Source of the DNA: Proteobacteria bacterium UBA7447
GTDB taxonomy: Bacteria > Pseudomonadota > Gammaproteobacteria > Arenicellales > UBA868
Length of the DNA: 64,000 nt
Reading direction: 5' to 3'
NCBI GenBank assembly: GCA_002477475.1
Contig: DLPX01000004.1
Location: 8,158-72,157, forward strand
Every line of letters starts with the position of its first letter. The stretch's first letter is position 1. The notes under the pieces were generated by a model. It saw nothing but the letters and a program-made list of their open reading frames with translations, had not been told where the DNA came from and made no database searches. Shown here piece after piece: positions 18,049 to 26,709 of the stretch. Position numbers and translations under genes: made by a program.

Positions 18049-20165
18049 CTCCCGCTCGACGTGCCAACCTGCGCCGGCTGCTTGCGCCCCGGCACATCGT
18101 CTTTGCCGGCGGCGACTCGGCCGTCTTTGCGGCCGGCCAGTGTGCGGCGGGTGATTTCAAAGGTGAGATCTGGGGGCTAAACCCGCAACCGGGCCGCTTC
18201 GGTGCTATCCCCTCTTACACCAGTGTCGCTGAACTGCCCGAAGCGCCGGACGCAGTGTTTCTGGCCGTGCCCCGACAAGGGGTGCCGTCCGTTATTAAGG
18301 AATTAAGGGAAAAAGGCGCTGGCGGGATTGTCTGTTATTCGGCGGGGTTTGGTGAACTGGGTGATGATGGGGTCCACCTGGAACAGGAACTCATTGACGC
18401 CTGTGGTGATATGGCACTCGCGGGACCCAATGTTTTTGGATTGCTCAACTACATAACCGGTGCACACCTGTGGCCCTTCAGTCACGGCGGGACCCTAGTC
18501 GAGCAAGGCCCTGCCCTCATCTCCCAGTCTGGCATGCTCTCGGGCTATCTTCTGACCAACCGTCGGTCGGTCCGATTCTCCTACGTGATTGGAGCGGGCA
18601 ACCAGTCGGTGCTCGGAGTCGAGGACTATCTTGATTATCTTGCAGACGATCCCAGCGTTACCGGTTTCGGTCTGTATATCGAAACACTCCGTGATATTCC
18701 ACAGTTTGCCGCGGCAGTGGGACGCGCCCTCGACCGGGGGGTTCCAGTAGTCGCACTCAAGGCGGGTCAATCCGATCTTGCGGCGCAGACCGCGCTGACC
18801 CACACCGGATCACTTGCGGGGCAGGATACGTTTTATCAGGCGCTCTTTGACCGGATCGGCGTGGCCCGGGTATCGACCCCGAGCCTCATGCTGGAAACCT
18901 TACAACTGCTGACAACTGCCGGATCGCCCAAGGGAAAGCGGCTTGCGGCCTTTACCTGCTCAGGAGGTGATGTTGCGATGCTCGCAGACTGCGCCGACAG
19001 GGAAGGACTCATCTTTGACCCTCCTGACGAGGCGACCCAGAGGACTCTTCGCCAATGGCTGCCTGAGATAGCGACGGTGGGCAATCCGCTTGACTACACC
19101 ACCCCTTTATGGGGTCACGAAAAGACTCTGGAAAAAGTCTTTGCCACTGCCCTGGCACCAGGATACGACGCGGCGTTGCTGGTGCAGGACTACCCTCCTC
19201 CGGAACTCGGCGAGGATCGGCCCTATTACCAGGCCGACGCCCGAGCCTTCATGCGCGCTACCGCAAAGGCTTCGATCCCGGCTGCGATCTGCTCTGGTCT
19301 GCCCGAAAACCTTGATATCGAAACCCAACAGACGTTGATCGGCCAGGGTGTCGCGCCGCTGCAGGGCATCGGGGAAGCCACTGCCGCTATCCGGGCTGCC
19401 GCAGTGTTCGGCGAGGCCCAGCACAAGAGAAAGCAAGGGGGTGATCACTTTATCCCCTCATGCCACCCGGTTGAGGGCAAGCCTCAGTTTCTGGATGAAT
19501 GGCAGGGTAAGCAGTTGCTTCTGGCTCATGAGATAGCGGTTCCGCCAGGCAGACTCTGCACGAGCCATGATGCCGCTGAGGCGGCTCGCCAGATCGGTTT
19601 TCCTGTGGCGCTCAAGCTGGTGAACCCCGAGCTCCCTCATAAAAGCGATCACGGCATCGTGCGGCTAGGCCTTTGTGATTCAGACGACATCGGCGCGATT
19701 TCTCAGGAAGTGATTTCGCTTGGTTCGCAGGCGTTGGGTCATCCCGCCGACGACCGCATCCTGATCGAGCAGATGGCCGATGGACTCATTGCCGAACTTT
19801 TGGTCGGGATCCAGAATGACCGACACTTTGGACTCGTGATGACGATTGCGGGAGGCGGTACACTGGTGGAATTGATGGCAGACAGTGCTACCGTGCTGCT
19901 GCCCGCCGAACCGCGAGATTTCGCCAATGCCCTCTCAACGCTCAAGGTGATGAAATTACTTTCGGGTTATCGGGGCCGTGCCCAAGCGGATCTTGATGAA
20001 CTGGTACAGACTCTGATGAAAATCGGCGCTATGGCCCTTGCCCTTGCCGATACCCTGATCGACATGGACATCAACCCGTTATGGGTAACGGAACACGGTT
20101 CTATTGCCGTCGACGCGCTTATCCGACTGGGCAATATTGATGCCCTGCCCGCGCACCTGCGTTAA
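18045..20165 (+). CDS. NDP-forming acyl-CoA synthetase (acetate-CoA ligase family)
   Basis: A 706-residue one-chain ADP-forming acyl-CoA ligase. It has a CoA-binding domain (about residues 10-125), succinyl-CoA-ligase-like domains (about 130-450) and a C-terminal ATP-grasp domain (about 490-700, VALKLVNPELPHKSDHGIV). H253, in ALTHTGSLAG, fits the phosphorylated histidine. It starts with GTG overlapping the dehydrogenase stop, so the two are translationally coupled. The likely job is to activate gamma-butyrobetaine or a related acid to its CoA ester, inferred only from coupling. Confidence 0.82.
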   Translation: MTPARRANLRRLLAPRHIVFAGGDSAVFAAGQCAAGDFKGEIWGLNPQPGRFGAIPSYTSVAELPEAPDAVFLAVPRQGVPSVIKELREKGAGGIVCYSAGFGELGDDGVHLEQELIDACGDMALAGPNVFGLLNYITGAHLWPFSHGGTLVEQGPALISQSGMLSGYLLTNRRSVRFSYVIGAGNQSVLGVEDYLDYLADDPSVTGFGLYIETLRDIPQFAAAVGRALDRGVPVVALKAGQSDLAAQTALTHTGSLAGQDTFYQALFDRIGVARVSTPSLMLETLQLLTTAGSPKGKRLAAFTCSGGDVAMLADCADREGLIFDPPDEATQRTLRQWLPEIATVGNPLDYTTPLWGHEKTLEKVFATALAPGYDAALLVQDYPPPELGEDRPYYQADARAFMRATAKASIPAAICSGLPENLDIETQQTLIGQGVAPLQGIGEATAAIRAAAVFGEAQHKRKQGGDHFIPSCHPVEGKPQFLDEWQGKQLLLAHEIAVPPGRLCTSHDAAEAARQIGFPVALKLVNPELPHKSDHGIVRLGLCDSDDIGAISQEVISLGSQALGHPADDRILIEQMADGLIAELLVGIQNDRHFGLVMTIAGGGTLVELMADSATVLLPAEPRDFANALSTLKVMKLLSGYRGRAQADLDELVQTLMKIGAMALALADTLIDMDINPLWVTEHGSIAVDALIRLGNIDALPAHLR

Positions 20166-20833
20166 TGGCCAGACCGTCAATGCAGCGAAACGGTAAAGAT
20201 GCTTTGATTCTGCTGGATTACGACGGCGTCATTGTGGACTCCGCGCAGCCAGTACTTGATGAAACGGCTGCCTTTTGCAGGATGCACGGTATTGCTTTCA
20301 ATCTCAGCCTTTCTGACTTCGATCGACTGAACCCTGCCACTTTTACCATGTTGGCGCAGGTCTGCGGTATTCCCGAACCCCAACATCGTGACTACGGCCG
20401 CTATCTCTTTGACACCCTGCAGAACGGCGCGCGGCGCATTCCGCTCTTTTCCGGCATCAAGGATCTGCTTGAGGATTTATGTGCCAACCATACCCTATGC
20501 GTGGTGACCGCCAATCATGCAGACGTAGTAAGGACCCGACTCGCGCACGAAGGGCTTCGGGACTGCATCGATACCTATTTCGGGAGTAACCAGCCCGGCA
20601 CGAAAGCAGACCATATCCGCGAGGCTCTCTCTCAGTATGCCGCCACGCCCGAGCGAGCCTGGATGGTCGGCGATTCCGTCAGCGACATCGAAGCGGCTCG
20701 CGGAGGTGGCGTTAACAGCATCGCAGTGAGTTGGGGATGGCAATCCGGCGCATTGCTGCAGCAGCATGAGCCGGATCACCTCTTTGACGCGCCAGTCGAT
20801 ATGCACAAGTTCTTCAAGGCGCTCTCGGACTGA
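20165..20833 (+). CDS. HAD-like phosphatase (phosphoglycolate phosphatase type)
   Basis: A 222-residue HAD-IA hydrolase with motif I LLDYDGVIVDSAQ, motif II VVTANHA and motifs III/IV GTKADHIREAL and MVGDSVSDIEAARGGG. It dephosphorylates a small phosphorylated metabolite; the substrate is not evident. The ATG overlaps the previous stop (TAATG) and its own stop overlaps the next ATG (TGATG), so it sits inside a four-gene coupled operon. A second in-frame ATG lies at 20180. Confidence 0.82.
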   Translation: MARPSMQRNGKDALILLDYDGVIVDSAQPVLDETAAFCRMHGIAFNLSLSDFDRLNPATFTMLAQVCGIPEPQHRDYGRYLFDTLQNGARRIPLFSGIKDLLEDLCANHTLCVVTANHADVVRTRLAHEGLRDCIDTYFGSNQPGTKADHIREALSQYAATPERAWMVGDSVSDIEAARGGGVNSIAVSWGWQSGALLQQHEPDHLFDAPVDMHKFFKALSD

Positions 20834-21429
20834 TGAACACGCTTGCGCATCTTTATTTATCAGGAAATGATCCTGATTTGATCCTGGGTAACTTTATTGG
20901 TGACTCAGTGCGCGGCGGTGAATTCTCTCAACTGGACGAACGGGTTCAGGAAGGCGTAAGGCTCCACCGCAAAATCGACCGCTTTACCGATCAACATCCG
21001 ATCTTTCGCCAAATCTGTTCCCTCATGCGCGGGGACTTTGGCCGTTACTGCACTGTGGTCGCCGATGTCTTTCTTGATCATTTTCTTGCGCGGGATTGGG
21101 AGCGCTTTGACGCACGATCCCTCGAAGACTACACCCGCTGGATTCACCAGATCCTCGCTGAGCGGATTGATACTTGCCCAGAAAGATCCAGAAGATACTT
21201 TAAATACCTGAGCACGACCGATACGCTGCTGCACTATCGGTCAACGGAAGGCATCAGCCGCACGCTCTTGCAGATGGCAAAGCGGGCCCGCTTCAATTCC
21301 GGGATGGAGAATGCAGGTGCGGTCCTGCGCAGACAGTATCCTCAACTCAAGGAAGGCTTTGAAAGTTTCTTTCCCGAACTGGTGCGTTATACCCTGGGAG
21401 AAAGACGAGCCCACGCCGCAAGCGCTTAG
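20833..21429 (+). CDS. acpH: Acyl carrier protein phosphodiesterase
   Basis: A 198-residue AcpH family protein. It opens MNTLAHLYLS, contains LGNFIGDSVRG and GVRLHRKIDRFTDQHP, and has the metal-site-like VVADVFLDHFLARDW. AcpH removes the 4'-phosphopantetheine arm from holo-ACP. The family is mostly gammaproteobacterial, which supports the taxonomic guess. It ends the coupled operon and its stop overlaps, tail to tail, the stop of the next minus-strand gene. Confidence 0.9.
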   Translation: MNTLAHLYLSGNDPDLILGNFIGDSVRGGEFSQLDERVQEGVRLHRKIDRFTDQHPIFRQICSLMRGDFGRYCTVVADVFLDHFLARDWERFDARSLEDYTRWIHQILAERIDTCPERSRRYFKYLSTTDTLLHYRSTEGISRTLLQMAKRARFNSGMENAGAVLRRQYPQLKEGFESFFPELVRYTLGERRAHAASA

Positions 21430-21731
21430 GCAGAGCCCGCGTTCGCATCGAAACGTGTGTGGTAGTAATCGCTTTCCATGGCTGACTGACGAATCTGATC
21501 GGTCAGCGTCTGCAAGCGTTTTTCTGCCGTATCGATCTCGGCACAGGATTCACAGCCGGGGTCACCGCAAGGCTGGTGTGCATGCAGCCAGAACTGAACA
21601 GCGCCTGCCAAAAGGCCCGAAGCCATTTCCCAACTGTCTGAGTCAGCATCCTGATCCAGCAGTTCGTTTCCAAGCTCGATCATACGCTCGGCGGCAGCGT
21701 CAAAATGGCTCAACTCTTCTTCAAACTCCAT
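21426..21731 (-). CDS. Small acidic protein of unknown function
   Basis: A 101-residue protein I do not recognise. It is acidic and probably mostly helical, with a central cysteine/histidine stretch (HAHQPCGDPGCESCAE) that could bind metal. The ATG at 21731 is well placed after GGAGAG; a longer frame to 21803 lacks support. It has no signal peptide or membrane segment. It converges on acpH with a four-base overlap, and no operon partner is apparent. Confidence 0.55.
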   Translation of the reverse strand: MEFEEELSHFDAAAERMIELGNELLDQDADSDSWEMASGLLAGAVQFWLHAHQPCGDPGCESCAEIDTAEKRLQTLTDQIRQSAMESDYYHTRFDANAGSA

Positions 21732-21922
21732 GGCGCTCTCCGGTCTGAAACCAATTCCCGAAAGGGTCTGTGACAGACATGGAATTCTAGCGGTTAAAGT
21801 CATGCAGGTCGAAGACCTGCGGGATAATCACGGACCATGCCCGGCAAGAACTCCGGGTGACCAAGACTGTCGTATAGTGCGCAAGCGCCTGGGGGCCCCA
21901 CTCAGATAGGGAGTACTTTCAA

Positions 21923-22963
21923 GTGACAGCAATTCGGATCAACCTTTACAGCGATACGCAATCGCAGCCTACCTCCGCGATGCGCGAGGCAATGGCGCAA
22001 GCGACAGTCGGAGATGAGCAACACCGCCTCGACCCGGGCGTGAACCAGTTATGCGAAGACGTCGCCGGATTGCTGGGAAAAGAAGACGCGGTCTTTCTTC
22101 CTTCTGGAACCATGTGCAACCAGATCGCGCTCGCGGTGCATTGCACTGCAGGCGATGAAATCATTGCTGATCGCTCAGCTCACATCATCAATTCCGAGGC
22201 CGGGGGTCCGGCATCTCTAGCGGGATCGATGGTGTATCCGCTGGAAGGCAAAAATGGCATTTTTGGCCCGGATGACGTGCGGGGTGCAATCAGAAGCGCC
22301 TCTCTTCATGCACCCAGGTCCCGCCTGCTCGTTGTCGAGCAAACATCGAATCTCGGTGGTGGCACGGTCTGGCCTCTCGCTCAACTGCAGGCGGTTGCTA
22401 AGACTGCCCGCGCCCACGATCTCAGTCTTCACATGGATGGCGCGAGACTCATGAACGCGGTGATAGCGGCAGGCGTCTCTGCAGCTGAATTTTCTGCTAC
22501 CGTCGACTCCGTTTGGCTCGACCTCAGTAAAGGCCTTGGATGCCCTGTCGGCGCCGTCCTGGCCGGCAGTCGCGAATTCATTCATGAGGTCTGGCGATGG
22601 AAGCACCGAATTGGCGGAGCGATGCGCCAGGCGGGCATCATAGCCGCAGCTGGCAGTTGGGCTCTGCAACATCATGTGGATCGTCTGGCGGAAGATCATG
22701 ACAATGCGCGGCTGCTCGCCGATCGAATTTCAGCGCTCGACGGAATCCAACTGATCAACGAAACCGTCGAGACCAATATGGTGTTCTTTGACGTTTCGCA
22801 GACTCCCCTGAGTGCCCCTGAAATCTCTGCACGGTTGCGTGAAAAAGGAATCTGGATCGGCGCATTTGGTGAACAGAAAATGCGAGCCGTTACTCATCTC
22901 GATGTTGGCCGGGAAGATATCATTGAGGCCAGTGATGCATTGGCAGGCATCCTTGACGATTAG
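21923..22963 (+). CDS. Low-specificity threonine aldolase-like PLP enzyme
   Basis: A 346-residue fold-type I PLP enzyme of the beta-eliminating lyase/threonine aldolase family. The PLP lysine is K203 in LDLSKGLGCPVG and the cofactor aspartate D172 in LHMDGARL. The segment VGDEQHRLDPGVNQL replaces the usual VGDDVYGEDP. It would split L-threonine or another beta-hydroxy amino acid into glycine and an aldehyde. GTG start with GGGAG upstream. A distinct paralogue is encoded at 35213-36256. Confidence 0.83.
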   Translation: MTAIRINLYSDTQSQPTSAMREAMAQATVGDEQHRLDPGVNQLCEDVAGLLGKEDAVFLPSGTMCNQIALAVHCTAGDEIIADRSAHIINSEAGGPASLAGSMVYPLEGKNGIFGPDDVRGAIRSASLHAPRSRLLVVEQTSNLGGGTVWPLAQLQAVAKTARAHDLSLHMDGARLMNAVIAAGVSAAEFSATVDSVWLDLSKGLGCPVGAVLAGSREFIHEVWRWKHRIGGAMRQAGIIAAAGSWALQHHVDRLAEDHDNARLLADRISALDGIQLINETVETNMVFFDVSQTPLSAPEISARLREKGIWIGAFGEQKMRAVTHLDVGREDIIEASDALAGILDD

Positions 22964-22987
22964 TCGAACTAACCTATCTTAGGCTTC

Positions 22988-24424
22988 CTAATTTCCAAGA
23001 ATCGCTTTGCACTCAAGGAATTCTTCAAGCCCCCATTCTGCTTTCTCCCGGCCGTTACCAGACTGCTTGAACCCTCCAAAGGGAGCATCGGTCCCACCGC
23101 CGGTGTAATTCAGATGCACTTGCCCAGCACGAAGCCGACGAGCAAATTGCATTAGTTGCGCAGGATCCTCTCCGGAAACATATGCGGCAAGCCCATATGG
23201 CGTATCGTTTGCGATCGTCACCGCTTCATCAGCGTCGTCATATGTTGAGATTGACAGGACAGGACCAAAGATTTCTTCCCTGAAAATCGACATATCGGAA
23301 GTGACCTCAGCGAACACGGTCGGTTTAACAAAATACCCTTTTGACAGACCATCCGGTCGTCCCATGCCCCCAGTGACAAGCATCGCGCCCTCATCAATCC
23401 CTGACTGGATAAGATGCTGGACCTTATTAAATTGCACGTCACTAATAACCGGGCCCAGTTGCGTCTGATCGTCTTCAGGATTACCCACTGTGATCGACTC
23501 GGATGCCTCTTTGGCTATCTCGATAGCTTCTTGATGCCTTTCTTTCGGCACCAACATACGCGTAGGTGCATTACAGGACTGGCCCGTATTCTCCATACAG
23601 GCCAGAACACCATCTCGCACGGACATTTCCAGCGCCGCGTCGTTCAAAACAATGTTGGCAGATTTACCACCTAACTCCTGACTCACTCTTTTGACGGTCT
23701 CGGCAGAACCTTTCGCAACAGCAACGCCTCCGCGAGTGGACCCTGTAAATGAAATCATATCGATATCAGGATGAGCAGACATCGCCTCCCCTACAATGGG
23801 ACCGAAACCATCGACCAAATTAAATACACCCGCCGGAACTCCCGCCTCATCAATAACCTCGGCGATCACGTGCGCAGAAATCGGAGATAGTTCGCTGGGC
23901 TTCAAGAGAGTAGTACAACCCGACGCTATTGCGGGCGCAATCTTTGAGACAATCTGATTGATGGGCCAGTTCCAAGGCGTAATCAGCCCACAGACACCGA
24001 TCGGTTCGTAGCGAATTAGAAACTTCTCGCGCTGCTGCTCAAATTCGAATTGCTCCAGCACCCGAATTGCTGTCTTAAGATGGCCCAAGCCCACCGCCGT
24101 CTGAGCACCGAAAGCGAGATGCCCAGGCGCTCCCATTTCCTCGCGGATCGCCTCAGCGATATCATTAAACCGCTTCTTGTATAGATTTCGAACCTCGGTG
24201 AGGAGCTCTACTCGCTCCTGTTTAGAAGTTTGGGAGAAGGAATTGAACGCTTTTCGCGCTGACACTACTGCACGAGTAACATCCTCGGCTGTTCCCGCGC
24301 CAATCCTCGCCACTACCTCTTCTGTTGCCGGGTTCAGAACATCGATTGAATCATCCGACACTGGATCGGTCCACACTCCGTTCATATAGAACTGCCGATG
24401 CTCCTTTATTTTTTGGGTGCTCAT
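22988..24424 (-). CDS. Aldehyde dehydrogenase
   Basis: A 478-residue aldehyde dehydrogenase. The base glutamate lies in SQELGGKSAN, the catalytic cysteine in ENTGQSCNAPTR, and the end motif is FGGFKQSGNGREKAEWG. The ATG at 24424 follows GGAGACC. It is the last gene of a minus-strand trio with pseudoazurin and a second aldehyde dehydrogenase. Codon use is more A+T rich than the preceding 20 kb, as for the next ten genes. The substrate is unknown; the closest known relatives oxidise amino-aldehydes or betaine aldehyde. Confidence 0.85.
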   Translation of the reverse strand: MSTQKIKEHRQFYMNGVWTDPVSDDSIDVLNPATEEVVARIGAGTAEDVTRAVVSARKAFNSFSQTSKQERVELLTEVRNLYKKRFNDIAEAIREEMGAPGHLAFGAQTAVGLGHLKTAIRVLEQFEFEQQREKFLIRYEPIGVCGLITPWNWPINQIVSKIAPAIASGCTTLLKPSELSPISAHVIAEVIDEAGVPAGVFNLVDGFGPIVGEAMSAHPDIDMISFTGSTRGGVAVAKGSAETVKRVSQELGGKSANIVLNDAALEMSVRDGVLACMENTGQSCNAPTRMLVPKERHQEAIEIAKEASESITVGNPEDDQTQLGPVISDVQFNKVQHLIQSGIDEGAMLVTGGMGRPDGLSKGYFVKPTVFAEVTSDMSIFREEIFGPVLSISTYDDADEAVTIANDTPYGLAAYVSGEDPAQLMQFARRLRAGQVHLNYTGGGTDAPFGGFKQSGNGREKAEWGLEEFLECKAILGN

Positions 24425-24464
24425 TATCAGGTCTCCTATCTGACAACTTTTGCTCTGATGGAAC

Positions 24465-24908
24465 TTACTGTACCTGGTCAAGGTAAGACTTCATTCGCTC
24501 TTGATTCATAGCTACCGTAGGCTCCATCGGCTTCCATCTCGCAATTGCGTCATCTCTATTGACCGCTTTGCCTACTTGGATTACCCCCACCATACCCAGG
24601 ACGAAATGTGGAGTGCACTTGTACAAGTAAACCCCTTCCTGAGAAAATGTTATCGTTGCAGTCTCCCCCATACCTGTGATGAACGCAGATTCTGCCGATG
24701 GTGAAACAAATGATTCGGCGTTGTGGGAGGCATCGGAAGGCTTGAAAGTCACTGTGTCGCCAACTTCTACTTTTAAATATCCCGGGTTGAACACCATCAT
24801 TTCACCATTTGCGCCAGTTGTTACGGCATCGACTGTATATTCGGCAGAATGCGCAACCGGACTAGTAATGAGAGCGAAAAACGATACAAACACAAAAATT
24901 TTATTCAT
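24465..24908 (-). CDS. Pseudoazurin-type blue copper protein
   Basis: A 147-residue periplasmic cupredoxin. It has a signal peptide (about residues 1-21). All four type-1 copper ligands are present: H62 (ASHNAES), C98 and H101 (YKCTPHF) and M106. Pseudoazurins carry electrons to periplasmic reductases or receive them from dehydrogenases. No nitrite or nitrous oxide reductase is in the window. Instead it lies between two aldehyde dehydrogenase genes on the same strand, an unusual partnership. Confidence 0.9.
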   Translation of the reverse strand: MNKIFVFVSFFALITSPVAHSAEYTVDAVTTGANGEMMVFNPGYLKVEVGDTVTFKPSDASHNAESFVSPSAESAFITGMGETATITFSQEGVYLYKCTPHFVLGMVGVIQVGKAVNRDDAIARWKPMEPTVAMNQERMKSYLDQVQ

Positions 24909-24972
24909 AATCTTTTCCTAAATGATTTGGCTGCTATCAAACACTGCGTAAAAAATACTGATCATCATTTTT

Positions 24973-26475
24973 TTAGCTTGCTTCACCGACCGTTACCCAT
25001 ATTGTCTTTGTCTGCAGATATTGATCGAGCGCCTCTACACCATTATCTCTGGCGAGCGAACCGGAACGTTTGAAACCACCAAAAGGTGTCTTGATATCTC
25101 CCTCTGAAAAACCATTTACCGAAACGGTTCCGCAAGGAAGTCGCCTAGAAAGATAGATTGCTCGATCTATGTCTTTCGTGTAGATCGTTGCATGGAGGCC
25201 ATAATCTGTGTCTTTCGCGACCTTCAAGGCATCGTCGATGCCGCTTATTGGCAAAACACCCAACACAGGCCCAAAGATCTCTTCTCTGGAAATTGCCATG
25301 TTAGGTGTAAGATCGGCGAATACAGTAGGTGGAATAAAAAATCCTGGCGACGCAATTGAACTCCCGCCGCTCATGAGTCTTGCCCCTTCATCGCTACCTT
25401 GTTTGATATATGACATCACCTTCTGGAAATGTCTGTGACTCACCATCGACCCAATGTCCGTCTCTGGATCGAGCGGATCTCCAACCTGGAACTGCTGGGC
25501 ACGACTAACTACTCTTTCAAGAAACTCGTCGACCAGGGATGCATCGACGAGTTGCCTCATATTCGCTGAACAATTTTCTCCTCCATTCCAAAACGCTGCC
25601 ATTGCAGCATTTTCGATAAGATCATCGTTCAAATCAGCATCGTCCAGCACGATGAACGGACTCTTCCCTCCCATCTCAAGGCCCACTCCCTTTATGTTGC
25701 TCTCGCCGGAGTAGCGCATAAAGTAGCCGCCCACCTCAGTGGATCCCGTAAATGACACCACATCAATATCTTCGTGACGGCCAATAGCCTCCCCAGCCGT
25801 CTCACCCAGCCCGGGAGTAATATTCAATACACCCGGAGGCACCCCGGCTTCGGCGGCGAGCTCAGCAAGATACAGCGCACTGAGAGAAGTTTCTTCTGCC
25901 GGCTTAAGCACCACGGAACATCCTGAAGCTAAAGCAGGCGCCAATTTCCAGGCGGCCATTAACAGAGGGAAATTCCAGGGCACAACCAGACCAACAACAC
26001 CAATGGGCTCTTTCACAATTAGAGCGAGCGCTTCCTCGCCAGTCGAAGCGACTTTTCCGAATCTTTTATCAATTAACTCTGCATACCATTGAAAGCAAGA
26101 AGCGACTTCGACTGAGATCTCTTGATGACAGTCAGTAATAGTCTTTCCGCTATCAATGCTCTCCATCACAGACAAGACACCGGCGTGGCATCGAACTAAT
26201 TCCGCAAGTTTAAGCAGTACCTCTTTTCGATTTTCAGGAGCCGAGCGTGACCAAATTCCATCTTCAAATGAAGCCCTAGCAGCCTTTACCGCGTTATCAA
26301 TGTCCTCGCCGTGACAATGTGATACCGCGCAAATGAGCTCCCCAGTAGCAGGGTTAATGCTCTCGAATTTGCGCCCTGAAATGGCTTCCGTAAATACTCC
26401 ATTGACAAAAGCTTGCGTTCGCAGAGGTAATTCACTCGTCAGCTTCGTGATTTCAGTTTTATCCAAATCGGTCAT
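24973..26475 (-). CDS. Aldehyde dehydrogenase (PuuC-like)
   Basis: A 500-residue aldehyde dehydrogenase resembling PuuC (gamma-glutamyl-gamma-aminobutyraldehyde dehydrogenase). It shows VKEPIGVVGLVVPWNFPL, SFTGSTEVGG, the base in LEMGGKSPF, the cysteine in GGENCSANMR and the end GFKRSGS. The ATG at 26475 gives an N-terminus like PuuC; a GTG at 26514 would add 13 residues and neither has a strong ribosome site. It is the first gene of the trio with pseudoazurin. A Fur-box-like sequence lies about 130 bases upstream. Confidence 0.83.
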   Translation of the reverse strand: MTDLDKTEITKLTSELPLRTQAFVNGVFTEAISGRKFESINPATGELICAVSHCHGEDIDNAVKAARASFEDGIWSRSAPENRKEVLLKLAELVRCHAGVLSVMESIDSGKTITDCHQEISVEVASCFQWYAELIDKRFGKVASTGEEALALIVKEPIGVVGLVVPWNFPLLMAAWKLAPALASGCSVVLKPAEETSLSALYLAELAAEAGVPPGVLNITPGLGETAGEAIGRHEDIDVVSFTGSTEVGGYFMRYSGESNIKGVGLEMGGKSPFIVLDDADLNDDLIENAAMAAFWNGGENCSANMRQLVDASLVDEFLERVVSRAQQFQVGDPLDPETDIGSMVSHRHFQKVMSYIKQGSDEGARLMSGGSSIASPGFFIPPTVFADLTPNMAISREEIFGPVLGVLPISGIDDALKVAKDTDYGLHATIYTKDIDRAIYLSRRLPCGTVSVNGFSEGDIKTPFGGFKRSGSLARDNGVEALDQYLQTKTIWVTVGEAS

Positions 26476-26601
26476 TTTTCTTCTTTTATCGTCCAATAAT
26501 TTTTCGAGAGACACTGTATCAGATGGGCTGTGCTTATCGAATCAGTCCATCGGATGAAAACGTTCGCTTCATCTTAAATTATTCCAGATTTCTTTTTTAT
26601 T

Positions 26602-26620
26602 GAGAATGATTCTTATTATC
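26602..26620. promoter_or_regulatory. Fur-box-like sequence
   Basis: GAGAATGATTCTTATTATC matches the 19-base Fur consensus GATAATGATAATCATTATC at 15 positions. It lies upstream of the aldehyde dehydrogenase-pseudoazurin genes and downstream of idi. Its setting in A+T-rich sequence lowers confidence. Confidence 0.4.
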
Positions 26621-26660
26621 ACTAAAGGGATATGGGGATCAATTAAGCGGGGCTCACGGC

Positions 26661-26678
26661 CTCGAGGAATATCTCGAG
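26661..26678. repeat. Short inverted repeat between idi and aldehyde dehydrogenase
   Basis: CTCGAG-GAATAT-CTCGAG: two copies of the palindrome CTCGAG six bases apart, 32 bases past the idi stop. It could be a weak terminator stem for idi, but it has no T-run. Confidence 0.3.
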
Positions 26679-26709
26679 TTGAAAAGCATTTGCCCCAACT
26701 AATTAGTCG

